From Sipunculus nudus (taxonomy: Eukaryota; Annelida; Sipuncula; Golfingiida; Sipunculidae), in the NCBI GenBank assembly GCA_026874595.1, contig CM049307.1:8085579-8149578 (forward strand): DNA of 64,000 nucleotides, written 5' to 3'. Position numbers and translations under genes: made by a program. Below the pieces are notes generated by a model. It ran no database searches. It worked only from the letters and a program-made list of their open reading frames with translations, and was not told where the DNA came from. Below, in pieces: positions 1-13,414 of the stretch. Position 1 is the stretch's first letter. Each line of letters opens with the position of its first letter.

Positions 1-3000
1 TCCCCAATGAACTGATACAAATAGGCCTATATAAATATCCCCCAGGGCACTGACACACTGAAATTCATAATCAAAATATTACATCAGTACTGTCAGTTTT
101 CACTCTACATATACATAGACATGTGGTTATCCGTTGAAAATTAAGTAAGCAACTTAATTCTGACCTTTAATAATAATAATCTTGCACTCCATTCAAGGCA
201 TTACCAGGTAAATGATTTTTTTTAAAGTTTAGGAATAATTTTACTGGAAGTGTGACTGACTCTGTAAATAATGAAGAACATGGCCTGGGAATCTAAACAA
301 TAAAATGCATTTTATATATGTAAATGTGAGCAGATAAGTTTACTGTAGTACAATGTCATGATATTTGATGTTTGTTACAACCCTAATTTAAGCATCAGGA
401 GCATAAGTGGGCAGGTTGAACTAGACCCTAAGTCATGATCCATACATAACTGCGCTAACATGAGTCCCCCGGCTCAGCCTTCCACACCATATTCATGACT
501 TCCCGAGTTCATTCCCGTTAACCATCAGACCCTCATAACTTCCATGGCACACGGGTCAGATACATTTGGTGATATCAGAAGTTACATGCATGATTAAAGG
601 GACTCATACTTAAAGCACACATTTATGATGAACAAGGTAGAACTGATCTTTATGAGGCTGCTACTGAAGAAGGCCCTTCACCAGTAATTTATGACGACTG
701 CCTGCTAGAATCTAGTCACACTTGACTTCAACTAATGGATAAGACCAACCATAAAAAGGGAAGTCAAAGGTCAAAAGCAAGCAGGTCAATGACCTTGACC
801 TTGTGTGAACCAGAAAAAGTCTGAGCATCTCAGATGTTGGAGGGAGGAAAAGAGGACTCACAAGTCAACAGTGTAAAGGACAAAGCTGATCTCACTGATC
901 TGGGTCTCACGCAGCTGAAATAACTGCTAGATCATGTTACCAATTATAATGGACATTTATCAGCAGATCTTCAGGGTTGGCAGGTTGGGGGCTATGAAAT
1001 GCTTTAGTGGCAAGGCTGGGCAACAAGGTCTTCCATTCATTACACGGCTGCTGATCTGAAAGTGTGAGATCACAAGACTGGGGACACACGGGTTACCCTG
1101 ACGTGCTCAAACATTCTGTCATTGTAACCATCCACGCCCACCAGCAGGCCAGCTTCCCTCAGAAACCTATATCAGCCTGAGTTTCCATTTTATCAACTTG
1201 CTAAATTTTGGTTTATGTGAGAAATGATAAGAGATGCCATAATTTGATTTGATTCTTAAATTAGCACTCATGATTTGATATGTGACATATTAGAAAATAA
1301 AAGGTTTCTTTTACATTCAAAGGCTAAAACAATTTGCCCCATATTTAGACAGGTAAAAGAGGTCTGCCATTCTGTATTTATAATGATTAAAATTCATTGA
1401 GACACTATACACAACATAATTTTCAAGATCTCTTTAAGTGAACCAGCTGACTAGAAAATCGGTGGTTTAGTTTATTTCAAGGAAAAATATTAACTTTGCT
1501 AGCTCCCCAATAAGGTTCACACTAAGAGTGAGTAACAACTCTATGATTTATGGGAAAATCCAAATCAAAGTCCAGAACATGTTTTCCAGACAACCAATTC
1601 CTCTATTAAGTTTGAAAGTAAGAATGTTTAACATTATCTTTCAAAAATTTAATTTCATGTAAAGCCAGGCAAATAATATTCATGAAAAATAACAAACCTA
1701 TAGAGTGTGATAACATCCTAACGAGACGAGGAGTCCAACACGATTCCCTTGTCATTTTAAGTATAAGTGAATCTGAGAAAAAGTTTTAAATATGCAAAGA
1801 AACAGTTAAAATCAAACTTTAATCATTAAAAAAAAAAACAAGAAAATCAACACAGTACCTTGACTAGAAGTGGATCTGAATAATTTTTTCTTTAAATATG
1901 AAGAAATCAAGGACTGACTTACACTCAGAATTTGTAAGTATATCACCTACCACAAACACATTTATGAGGGAGGAAAAAGTATCCAAGTATCTACTGGTGA
2001 TCCATGTTCTCAAAAAAAGAACAATGTCACGTACTGTACTACAGCATATTAAGCAGCTGCACAAGTAAATGAGAATGTATCACTGTTTAAATAAGATGAT
2101 GACATTATAATCATCATAATAATCACAATTACCTACCTATCTCACTGATATTGTGAATGTCAATGATCAGCTGACCTTGGTATAATTGTTAAACATACGA
2201 CACAGATCAAAATGTACTTCCCCATACTGTCTGTGGCAGAGGGAAGCTATATCACACTGTTCAATTCATGATGTCATGTACCATGAGTTGTATGGTGGAC
2301 CTCTACAGTCAGCACATAGTAATAACTCAATAAACACAGAGTTGTCACTACACTATCAGGTGATTCATCAAGTTAATATATGTGTTTCCTCAATGTGCTC
2401 ACAGCTCTATGTTAATGCATGAGGTTCTCAGGTGCTGCCAGGAAGCTCCTTGCTTAAGTATTTAATTACAATGAAATAATTTTTTACAAAGATGGCAAGG
2501 TTTTGTTCTTGATAGTTTTTGCTGTAACTACAAACACATAGCTGTTGGGTTTGTAGGGTAACCACAAAGACGTTGCCACATTCAGTGATGTAAAATTTTT
2601 GAAGGAAGCTTTCATAAGAAATGCAACACAGATGTCTCTGTGAAGTGTGGACTGAAGATTCACTTGTACTTTGTCTACACAAGTCATGAAGAATAAATAC
2701 CAGGATTGTAATACTTTGAAAATTTTACCTTTCCAATGGAATAGCATTAATACAGGTGTGCCTTTCTGCAGAAAAAAAATTTGCCTTTCCACTAAAGATT
2801 TATCCTACTATCATATCAAACTTTCAGTCACAGTTCGCTCCATGTAAACTTGATTCTGCCATCTTACATGCCATCCTACATGCACACTTACATGCATAAA
2901 GAACTGAATGGTTTCTGTTGTAACACTGTAATATTAGAAACATGTAAAAAGTAGTAAGAAATTATAGACTATTTTTATAAGAAAATAAAGGAAATAAAGG

Positions 3001-3992
3001 GAGTCGGTCAAAGCCACCTGTATATTATTTTGTTCATCTGTCATTTTTGTTACTACTTATCAGCTACTAATGTAGGAAAAATCTAGATGTTCCCTTTCAA
3101 ATGGATTGGTAAAAATGAAAAATGCCTTTCCGTGCACAAATCTGCCTGTCTGAGACAGGCAAAAAAGCATTATTATGACCCCTGTATATATTTAAATTTT
3201 AAAAATGGTACATTAGTCGCATATACAATCAGATCTTTATTTTTGTTTTTGCCTTTTGGATCTCCTTTGAATTAAAAATTTCACTTTAATGGTGAAAATC
3301 CTGGCTGTGAGAAATGAGCAAAAAAAAAAAAAAGATTTTCCGTAATTTTTAAGAAATCTTTTCTCATGTAACTTTTGAGTTAAAGGCCTCTGTCGAAACA
3401 AAATATGCCTTGTAAATAGAATGGAAATTCTTAAATATGCTCACTGGAGTGACCTGGGATTTTATATGTCACAGAATGGCATCCATATCACAGAGATAAC
3501 ATATTTTAAGTCCATTGAATGGGTGACTGCATCCTTTATAAAGGCTCTCCGTTATATATAAGTGGCCATACAGAGAGGTTTTCCAGAAAATGGTAAGCCA
3601 GACGACAGACAAATGGTTATCATTTTAGCTGAACTGGTCAATTCACAGAAACTAAGATGGATATTTTGGCTAATGTATTTTCATATAAAACAACAAAACA
3701 TACTTAACTATCTTGCAATCCAAAAATTTTAAAATATTATCTAATATTAAACACATTTTCGATATCATTAACAAACTGTGCAAAGCCAGTAAGACAGATG
3801 GAAGTCAGAGGAGGTAACCAGCCTAACTGTCTTGACAGTCAACAGCACAGCACCAGCTGTTGGGGAGTACTGTGTACCTTACCCTCAGGCTGTAACAGAT
3901 GCTTCCTTCTGTGTATATACAACACCTTATCTACAACAGTCATCTACAAATCTCAGAATGAATTCAGAATAAAATACTCTGATATACATGTG

Positions 3993-4640
3993 TCCTACGA
4001 ATGTAGGATGTTTTGGACAGGCCTTTTCGCAAGGGAGGACATTTCAGACATATCAATATTATAACCATAAAATAATCGGTAAAAATATAATTTTGAGTGT
4101 ATCAGTGTAATATGTTCATTGAAATAATATTTATTTGGCTTGAAAAATTGGATATTAAATATATAATTATTATATACCATTTAATATCTATTTTTTTCGA
4201 ATGTACCAATGTTTACTGATACAATTTTTTTCCCTTTAGATCAATACTATAACCATAAAATAACCTTTTAAAATATAATTGTGAATTATCTTTTGTTAAA
4301 AAATACCACAAAATGTTATACCACAAATATAATACAAATAGGTAGAAGTAGTATTTCAAAAGTTTTTATAACTAAATAATTATTATTTCATTCATGCATT
4401 CAAAAAGTACTGTTAAACGGTTCTTTTAATATGGTTATAACATTAACCTGCACATTCAAAAATTATATTATTAAATGGAGTATATAATATAATCATATAA
4501 TTAATCCCTATTTTAGAGAGCCATATAAAAAAATTTTAATTTTTTAATTTCATGGTTATAATACTGATATGTCAGAAACAACCTCCCTTGCAAAAAGGCT
4601 GTCTAAATGTCCTGGTCCAGAATGTCAGGCTTTCGTCCAC
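3993..4640. mobile_element. MITE-like element with about 60-bp imperfect inverted arms
   Basis: The left arm (about 4014-4072) contains GCAAGGGAGG and ATATTATAACCAT. The same order occurs in reverse complement in the right arm (about 4548-4612). A perfect 6-bp hairpin (TCCTAC/GTAGGA, loop GAAT) sits at 3993-4008 on the outer side of the left arm. The AT-rich interior contains further short copies of ATAACCATAAAATA in both orientations (4249-4262 and around 4425-4440), so the whole unit can fold back on itself. It has no open reading frame of note. Outer boundaries and target-site duplication are uncertain. Confidence 0.5.
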
Positions 4641-5869
4641 TTTCATCAGTTATGAGATGAAGTCTAACTTTGTGGCTATGCTTTATTTAAACTTCTGTTA
4701 TTACACACCAATATGTCCTGATAAAATGACAGCTAAATTTCTCTTTTAACAATAATGACCATAACAGCATTCATTTTAATCTTCAAAAACTAAGAAAAAG
4801 AAACTGATTTAGAATTAAGAGAAAGAACAATGTCTTAAGACACCAGAAAGTGTCCCCGCTGACGTCCTGAAGACCTTAAATACCAAGTCCTTAAAGCTAT
4901 AACCAAAGGAAAACCAGATGTTTGGATTACATCTACAGAATACAGGAATACTGACCCCTAACCAGCATTAAATATACTAGCCTTTCAGAATTAAGAAATG
5001 TTTTGCAGTCTATAGATACACTGGCATGTTCACTTACATAAACTGAAAAATATGCATGGTTGTTAACTTTGACAAGTTAAGGATAGAGTTTCTCAACAGA
5101 AGAGTGTTGTGTACCACACCCCTTTACCCTCACCATTAATCAAATGTGACCCCTGTCACCATAAAGGTGACCAGCAAGTGTCAGAGTAAGGGTGACCAAC
5201 TAAGGGTTATCTGCACTGACTGAACTGTACAAGGATTTACTGAAAGAGAATAATATTAAGATAAAGGAATGGTTATAAGGTTAACTGGCCTAATAAAGAT
5301 CATACCACAACATGGTTGTTCTTGGTTATAGAACGGCTTGCTCCGTGTGACCTACTTTTTCAAACAGCTCAAAAATATATTCCTTATCTAGTCTGCACAT
5401 GTGCTTCTCAATTTGTCATGGAAATATACATTGTTTTATCTGCAATCAGCTCTTTCTTATAAGAACTTGCCAAAAGTATTTTCTATTCTCTTTCTATAAA
5501 ATAAGACTAAGATCCAAACTTTTAAATAAAGATGTGATTATTTTCGAAAAAAATATGGGACGATTTTAAATAATGAAAGCATTTCACCCTGCTTGACAAG
5601 TTTTTTTTAATGTGTACATGTAATTGATGACATATCTGATATATTCAATTCAGCTATCTGATTTACTGATTTATCTGATGGTGTTTTTTACATTATTTGG
5701 TGCTTTTATATTGTACAACATATATCTACACATATCTATTGTATGCATATATCACACATCATGCTTCATATGGGATTCCTAATTTTTATTATTAATTAAG
5801 GAAAAAGTACCAAAAATGTCAACTGGACAAAGAGTGCCTTTAGATCAGAGATAATTCAGATTAAGTAAC

Positions 5870-6250
5870 ACTACTAACCAAGCCAAAGAAGGTATATGCT
5901 CATCGAGCAGCTACAGGTTGCTGCGGGCAAGACCTCAGCCCTGTGCGCTCCTTAAGCATGTTCTCTGAGCCAACAGTCACAGTGCCACACCAAGCCATGC
6001 AGGGAGCTGCAAAGGCCGCCATCGTCCATCCCGAGCTGGTGACCTTTTAAGAAAGCTACAGCATCCACAGCCACAAAGCCAGAAGCAACCCACATTCCCT
6101 CTACCGATCCCAGCAGCGGAGACCCAGCCATGCCATTCGAGAGCCGAACTCGATCTTGTGAACGACACTGTTTCGAGACCCATCGCCATTGTACTTGCAG
6201 TTTCGGCCATTTGGACCATATTTAACCGGGTTTCCCAGTTATGCAAGTTT
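5870..6250. other. GC-rich patch of unknown origin
   Basis: GC and CpG are clearly higher than in the flanking intron. An 89-codon minus-strand frame is open (5977-6246), but it has a Cys/Gly/Trp-rich, non-protein-like composition and no ATG-donor arrangement that fits the host gene. The patch could be a decayed gene or retro-element fragment, or a conserved regulatory segment. I recognise no family. Confidence 0.3.
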
Positions 6251-7141
6251 TAGCAAGTTTTTTTTGTCATCGGCAGTAACACTACTAACACTAGATCAAA
6301 ATTCATTTCAGCAATCACTGATTCGTCCATCACTGGTGCCACGCTAATTTTATCTCAGATATATTCATAACTCCTGTAAGCCTGAGGAACATGGTCACAC
6401 ATGGAAGTAGCACCATCAGGGCCTGGAGAATGATATAGACATGGGGAATGGTGTCCCCTAACCACAGTATGAGAAAGTTTATAATCTTAATATGAAACAC
6501 AGAAATTGGAAACATTTTCACATGTAGTGTTAGTGTGGGAGTGATGAATTCCAAAAATTCTAGCCGATCTTGTTAGTTAATAATTCCCTGTTTCAAAGAC
6601 GTATGTGCAATACCTGAAAATAACATTAAAGAAAAAAATTTTTTCTTCTTTTTGGAAATATATCTGAATAAAAATTATTGTTGGCTTAATTATGTCAGTA
6701 TCCGCTAGTGGTAGGAACTGATAGTAAAATCATGTTCAATGAGTGAAAGACAAAAATGATGTATGACTGATTATTATAATGACCGATCATTGTTTTTTAG
6801 TTTAATGTACCTTTCATATTACAGTGGAAGCTGCTGTATGGAATAATACCTTAAATATTGACCAGGTAAATTTAGCTTGACTTGTAAATAAGTTAATAAC
6901 TGACAAGTTAAGGTAATCGCCAGGTTGTTGACACTTTTTTACAGTTCAAGGTTAATTTTTTAAGTTGTTCACTACTTTAAGGTTCATCTGCCTTCATCTC
7001 TGACCGGATTATAATAGTTTGTCCTGGATAATACGATTACTTTAAATCCTTTATCATGTGTAATTAATTATGCAAAGAGCAACAAATTTAATAGATTAAT
7101 TATCATGAATATATTCAATTTATTGGCACACCACTAGTGTA

Positions 7142-7860
7142 AACTAGAATATCAGCAGAAGCTGACAAAAGCCCTCAGCCAAAAGAACAGTGTTTAGAGG
7201 TGGTAACAGTAACAAGTACTAAATATCTGTTCTCAAATGGATGTATATCTGTACATGTCTCAGTTATAAATTTAAAATGGACTGGTGTGTACCATGATTC
7301 ATAACAATCCACCAAATGCATCCTGAAAATAAGCTTCGAAGTTTTATTCTATTATAAGCTAAGTAGGTCAAAGTCACCCATCTTCGAACTTGATCGAGAT
7401 TTTGTCGATATACATCTTCACCGAAGAAATAAAATTCCTATTGTGAATCCTTTTAGAGATATCCCGCTCACAAGGCCAAAGTTGAAAAATCCAAGAAAAA
7501 TTAATTAAAAATCAGAAATTGTAGGTGGCGCCCCCAAACTTGTGCAGCAGTTACAGACCATCAGTCCCTGTGATCATAGTAAGTATTGTGAAAATCCACC
7601 TGATGGTTCCTGAGAAATAAGCTTCTAAATGTTTTTTCTATAATCAGCTCTAAAACGTAGAAAAATAGGTCAAGGTCACCCATCTTCGAACTTGACCGAG
7701 ATTTTGTCGATATACATCTTTACCGTGGAAATAAAATTCTGACGGTGAATCCTTTTCGAGATATCCCGTTCACATGGTAAAAGTTAACGGATGCCGGACG
7801 CACGGGCGGACAGCTTGGGTGACGACAATAGCCCATCAGCCTGAGGGCTGAAACTAAAAA
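7142..7860 (+). mobile_element. Tandem-core (pearl/HINE-like) element, family B, stand-alone copy
   Basis: The 5' end reads AACTAGA followed by a hairpin TCAGC/GCTGA (7152-7165). A 9-nt subterminal repeat AGCCCTCAG (7170-7178) recurs exactly inverted at 7841-7849, inside a 3' hairpin (AGCCC...GGGCT) that precedes AAACTAAAAA. The core holds two diverged units of about 287 bp, starting near 7322 and 7609, each with CACCCATCTTCGAACTTGA and a GAGATATCCCG phrase. A short GGACG/CGGACAG-rich tract precedes the 3' hairpin. There is no coding capacity. The layout matches descriptions of bivalve pearl elements and Helentron-associated elements; the family assignment is inference. Confidence 0.65.
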
Positions 7861-8048
7861 ATACAGAGCCTCCATCAATCAAAAACAGGATGTCCACATA
7901 TCCCCCAGGCCAGCGCCCACCCTCAGTTCTAAGTCAATTTTACTCAGCGTGTTAAAAGACTTTATCTTTTCACTTCTTCCTGCCTCTGCTGCTCTAGCTA
8001 CTTCACATATTTATCAGCTAATTTCATCTTAATTAAGAAGAACCTCAC

Positions 8049-8210
8049 CTCTCTGTAGGTCATAGATGCGGTGGTAGACGGGCTGCGAGTACAGACCGAG
8101 CATTGAGTTAGATACCTGTTGATGGGCAGCCATATCAGCGAGCTGGGCACCGTGCAAATACGGGTAGTACGGATGGTAGAGACCTCCAGCCAGTCCATAA
8201 CTGCTCGTAC
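8049..8210 (-). CDS. Exon 2 of the same unrecognised protein
   Basis: This 162-nt exon has an acceptor (TTGTTTAAAG|GT) and a consensus donor (AGAG|GTGAGG), both phase 1, so it is symmetric and could be skipped without a frameshift. Joined to exon 1 it completes a Gly codon and adds 53 residues: a Tyr/His/Pro-rich stretch (LYHPYYPYLHG), an Ala/Gln helix-like stretch (AQLADMAAHQQ), and YHRIYDLQR at the end. The frame is open throughout and its codon use differs from the AT-rich surroundings. The last seven residues loosely resemble the RIYELNK segment of LIM-domain-binding (Ldb/Chip) proteins, but nothing else matches, so I do not assign that family. The next exon would be further left on the minus strand; none was found in 1-8048. 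Confidence 0.75.
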
Positions 8211-9796
8211 CTTTAAACAACAAACAGTTTGATTAGGCATGGATATATATAGTCACTGTGCAACCATGGAATAAATGTCCATCCAACAAGCCTGTGTACA
8301 CACCAGAGAAATATAAATGACTTATCCATTAACAGCAGTAGCAGCTCTATTTGATCTAACCATGTCCCTCATGTAGCAAAGCCTGAAGTACAAAATCTAA
8401 ACCGACACAGCACATGCAACAGAATAAAAAAATAACGACTGAAAAGTATATTTTTTAGGGTTATTTCAATAGAAATCTATACAATATTGCAGCAATACAT
8501 TAAAGTATTCTTCTGTCATATATTACTGTTGTAGCAAATTCAGCTGCATTTCTAATTATGATTTTATCTCTATATAAATATAAATATTGTGGTGAGAGAG
8601 CGGAGGAAACAAAAGTTTAATCTCAATATTTATGGCAGTATATATACAAGTAAATGTATCATGTGTAAGTGAAAATGGCAGACAAATTTCTGGTTTCACA
8701 GATTTGAGGGATTTTTCCTTAATTATATCAGAATCAAACCAAACCTCCATATAAAATTGTATTTGGGGCTTTCAATATCCAATGCAATATAAAACCCTTA
8801 TTTTGTTGTCTTAATTTTTAACATGATCGACATACGGAATATAAAACCTTTAAAGTTTCTCATGGTTACATTATCCAGAGCCTGCAGATGACAAGTTGTA
8901 ATAATGTGGTATCCCTGCTGTTCTAGATATATATAACTAACAACCTACGAAATCCTTTTATTTATACCACAGGATCTTCCATTAATCTTACTGATGAGGG
9001 AATAATGGAAATTAAATATCTTGTATTTCTCTTCCAGTATATGTAGTGGTTATGATGAGGAGTGAAAGCTTTTACCAGCTAGTAGTCACTGGATGACTAC
9101 CTTTACTTTTAGTCCAAAATGGAGGACAATCAAATTTAAGGTAAAACATGTTGAGGATTTCATAAAATTACTGTAATGATACAACTCTAAATAACTACTC
9201 TTAGGAAAATAACAATAAAATCAGACTACACCTTTCTGATACAATAAGTTACAATTTAGTCACAATATTTTGATCTGAACAGCAATCATCATATATGTAT
9301 TTATATAGAATTAGCTTTTAATGGATGTGATTTGTCGTATGTCTCTCTGCTTGTCAGTTTGTCAGCAGGACTATGCAAATCTACGGCACTGATCAACATG
9401 ACTTTGTTTACTGATGGACATGCATGTAGGAGGGAAGCACCCATTAAATTTGAACGTTGATCCAGATAAAAAGGACTGATCGAGTAGGTTTTTTTTCTCT
9501 TTACAGGCAGGAATATGTGCTCTTCTGTGTGTTTTTTATTAAATTAAATACACTGAAATCTTGCTAACACAACCACCTGCAGGACCAGCCAGAGTAATCA
9601 TGTAAGAAGGGTGGTCATATTAGCCAGAAGTTTTTATGATGGTTAACATCAGTCCAGGACCAAGAAAAGTGGTTGTCTCAGACAGGTGGTCCTGATAGCA
9701 GGGTGGTGGTCAGGTGAGGCTTCACTCTTCCGTATGGTCACATCAATTCAATAATGTTCATGAAATATAGAAGTCTTGTTCTTTGATAAATACATC

Positions 9797-10760
9797 AGTC
9801 TTGGTGGACGTGTGTCTTGGTTAATGTGTCTTTGTGTACATGTGTATGTCTGGGTGTACATGCGTATGTCGGTGTACATTTGTGTATGTCTGGGTGTACA
9901 TGCGTGTGTGTCTTGGTGTACATTTGTGTATGTTTGGGTGTACATGTGTGTGTGTCTTGGTGTACATGTGTATGTCTGAGTGTACATGTGTGTCTTGGTG
10001 TACATGTGTCTTGGTGAACATGTGTTTATGTCTTGGTGTACATGTGTATGTCTTCATGTATGTGTGTGTATGTCTTGGTGTACATGTGTGATGGTGTACA
10101 TGTGTATGTCTTGGTGTACATGTATGTCTTGGTGTACATGTGTCTTGGTGAACATGTGTTTATGTCTTGGTGTACATGTGTATGTCTTCATGTATGTGTG
10201 TGTATGTCTTGGTGTACATGTGTGATGGTGTACATGTGTATGTCTTGGTGTACATGTATGTATGTCTTGTTGTACATGTGTATGTGTTGTTGTACATGTG
10301 TATGTCTTGGTGTACATGTGTGTATGTCTTGGTGTACATGTGTGTGTCTTGGTGTACATGTGTATTGGTGAACATGTGTGTATGTCTTGGTGTACATGTG
10401 TGTCTTGGTGTACATGCATGTGTCTTGGTGTACATGTGTGTATGTCTTGGTGTACATGTGTATGTCTTGGTGTACATGTGTATGTCTTGGTGTACATGTG
10501 TGTGTCATGGTATACATATGTGTGTGTCTTAGTGTACATGTGTTTATGTCTTGGTGTACATGTGTGTATGTCTTGATGTGCATGTATGTGTGTCTTGGTG
10601 TACATGTGTGTTTTGGTGTACATGTGTGTGTGTCTTGGTGTACATGTGTGTATGTCTTGGTGTACATGTGTGTCTTGATGTACATGTGTGCATGTCTTGG
10701 TGTACATGTGTGCGTCTTGGTGTACATGTGTGTTTGTCTTGATGTGCATGTGTGTGTGTG
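9797..10760 (+). repeat. GT-rich minisatellite, about 20-22-bp unit, with a 134-bp higher-order repeat
   Basis: The unit approximates TGTCTTGGTGTACATGTGTA, repeated for about 960 bp with length variation. Nearly every unit contains the palindrome TGTACA. Within it a 134-bp block (from 9994) is repeated from 10128 with almost no change, showing a recent higher-order duplication. Long open frames on both strands (runs of Cys-Val on plus, Tyr-Thr-His on minus) are by-products of the repeat. Confidence 0.9.
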
Positions 10761-11110
10761 ATGCAGTCATTTTGTCAGATAAGCAGTCCTTGCTGCTGAT
10801 GACAGGTGCTTTGTTCAGTAACATGTTGTTAGTTACTACCTTTTAATGGTGACATCCCTGAAACAAGGGACTTTTATAACATCTATTGCTCTGATAAAAG
10901 AAGAACTAGAATATCAAATGACAGCACTTCCAGTGTGTTCCGGGGCTTATCATAAAAATAATGGCCACATGGTTTATTGAGAATCACATGGTCCTCTGAT
11001 GTCAGTCCATGCTAGTAGATATGTAAATGTGTAGGGCTGCAGATAATGGTCATGGCTGTGGCTAGGAACTGCTTTTTTAAAGAAACATGGTCTGTCATTA
11101 TTTTACAAAA

Positions 11111-11274
11111 GGCAACAAATTTCCTGAAGAATATTCTAAAATATAGCTAAGGCAATGATATATCTCCCTATAGTTATGTATAATTAACCAAAGGTAACAA
11201 ATTTCCTGAAAAATATTCTAAAATATAGCTATGGCAATGATATATCTCCCTAAAATTATGTTTATAAAAAAGTC
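11111..11274 (+). repeat. 82-bp tandem duplication
   Basis: Two adjacent copies start at 11111 and 11193. They share ACAAATTTCCTGAA and TATAGCTA.GGCAATGATA, with a few substitutions between them. No function is evident. Confidence 0.8.
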
Positions 11275-12688
11275 GGGACCAAAACCTCTGGCTGGGAACA
11301 CAGGATGACTGACAGATGTAGCGCAAAAAATAAACTGTTCTCAGGGGACCAAAATATGTAGCAAGCAAGCATCATTATTTTAAAACTTATATGTCAAGAT
11401 AAAATGCTTGAAAACGGATCAATTTCCATCCATTTTATAAAATACCTGTATTTATTTTGCATTTGAATATTATATTATATATATTAATATATTATTTTTA
11501 TTTTAAATTATTTCTTAGAAGGAATTAAAGAAGAGCAGCAATTAACAATATTAATATTAGGACAACCTCGGTACAAGGAAAATATTTCAGACGTGAATTA
11601 CTTTAAACTATTTTTTAGTTGTGCCTTAATGTTAAGTTTAAACTATTTCTTAAAATTACACTGTATTTTATAAAATACAAAAATTGTCAGTCAATCATTT
11701 TTTATCAAAATTGCTGGTATGGACTTTGAAGTCAGATCCACAAATGAAGTAATTTTTTTTTACCGACTTCCTCTGATGGAGGAGACTGTATGACCACAGA
11801 GAAAGGTCATACAATACAGACCTAGTGCAGGTAATGAAAATGAATAATGGCTAACTGGTGTAGGTAGCCATGTTAATTAATGGTTTGCCAACTGGAAACT
11901 GAAGCTCCACCCTTTTCTTCCACAAGTCTGATCACAACGATCTAATATCGCATGACAGATCCAGATGTATTCTCTGTAATTAATATAACAGGCGTCTGTA
12001 GCACTGTTACTGGAGCACAAAGAATTGTATGTATAAAGAATGGGTGAAGATTGAGTTTACCTGAACGATAAACCACTGAACTTAGAATCATTATAAATAA
12101 TGTTATAAATAATGGTAGTCTTGATGATGAAAAAGACATGAGCATGGTACCTTCCAATACAAGAGATATATGTATAGTGTAATAGTTCAGGTCAAAACCA
12201 AAATATTACCTATAAAAAAAGTCCACTTGAGGTGAAAGTGAAAGAATATCTTAATATGGACCTTAGATATACTTTCAATATTTAAGGTTTTCTTTTCCAT
12301 TATTGCTTTCCACTGTTCATCTGTAGATGTCGCTATAGAACTCAATGTGCCCTTTCAATATGTCTTGCCTGTGTGGGAGTGTATTTGTGTAGAGAGTACC
12401 AGACATATATATGCTGAGACACATATTTTTTATACAATAAAATACCCTAAGCATGGCATTGTCCTTTGGATTGAAAGGTTTTTAACCCGTGACAGGTGAT
12501 GGATTCATGTCTAAGGAGGTGTTCAAAAAGGCTCTGATGTTCTTGTTTTGATGACTGTCTATAGTACATATGATTCCAGGAGTGGATCCATGATTTGGGA
12601 AATGGAGGGGTCGAACCCAAGAAGACTAATGTCAAACCTAAACAAGTGGCCCATGGGCCATGACACTCAGCTGAATTCAAGGAGCCTT

Positions 12689-13340
12689 TTGGTAGGAACA
12701 ATTGGTGAACCAAACTTGAGGACAAAATGTGGAATACTTAAAAAGTTATGGGGTTCACAAAAATTTCATATTTCTGCAGATTTGACCTTGATGATGAAGG
12801 TCAAGGTCACTTTTTTAAATTTTTGTGATTTTGGTTGGAACAATTGGTGTTCCAAATTTGAGGACAAAATGTGAAATACTTCAAAAGTTATGGGGTTAAA
12901 AAAAATTTAACATTTTGGCAGATTTTACCTTGAAGATGAAGGTCAAGGTCACCAGCTTTCAAACTCTCTGAGATTTTAGTAGGAACAATTGGTGTACCAA
13001 ATTTGAGGACAAAATGTGAAATACTTCAAAAGTTTTTGTGTTCTCAATACAATAAGTATAATTCCACTGATTTGACCTTGAATATCTTGGTCAAGGTCAA
13101 CAGGTTTCAAATCATTCAAGAACTTGGAAGAGCAATAGGTGTATCAAAATTGAGGACAAAATGTGGAATACTTCAAAAGTTATGGGGTTAACAAAAATTT
13201 TCCACCAGATTTGACCTTGAAGATGAACGCCAAGGTCACCAGTTTTTTTTTTTTTCTTCTAAGATTTTGATATGAACAATTGAGTGTTTCAAATTTTGGC
13301 AAAAAATATGCAGCCCTTAAAAAGTTATCATGTTCAGAAG
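12689..13340 (+). repeat. About 140-146-bp tandem array, 4-5 diverged units
   Basis: Units begin near 12689, 12831, 12977, 13125 and 13266 with GGAACAATTGGTGTACC-like sequence. Each continues through TTGAGGACAAAATGTG and the TTTGACCTTGA...AAGGTCAAGGTCA phrase, which is itself an imperfect inverted repeat. The array is the 5' core of the family A element. Confidence 0.8.
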
Positions 13341-13414
13341 ATATCCTACAGATGAGGACGACATTGACCGACAATGGCACTGAAAACAATATGTAAGGGG
13401 GGGGGGGGGGGGGA

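Larger units (their letters stand above)
1..8048 (-). other. Intron 2 of the minus-strand gene, running off the left edge
   Basis: The region begins after the exon 2 donor at 8048. It is AT-rich, with many stops in every frame. I find no exon continuing from phase 1. Apart from the elements at 3993-4640 and 7142-7860 and the GC-rich patch at 5870-6250, the stretches 1-3992, 4641-5869 and 6251-7141 show nothing I can name. Confidence 0.5.

Noticed and set aside
1710-1750. Hammerhead-like CTAACGA-GAC-GAGGA-GTC-CAAC
   Set aside because: Two conserved core positions differ (CTGATGA and GAAA not satisfied) and there is no stem III or cleavage site; most likely chance.
8049-8210. Assignment of the gene to the LIM-domain-binding (Ldb/Chip) family
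   Set aside because: Only the last seven residues resemble RIYELNK; the rest of the N-terminus does not match that highly conserved family.
9748-10824. Long open frames on both strands (up to 256 codons) over 9.75-10.8 kb
   Set aside because: They follow from the 20-22-bp minisatellite having no stop in several frames; translations are Cys-Val or Tyr-Thr-His repeats.
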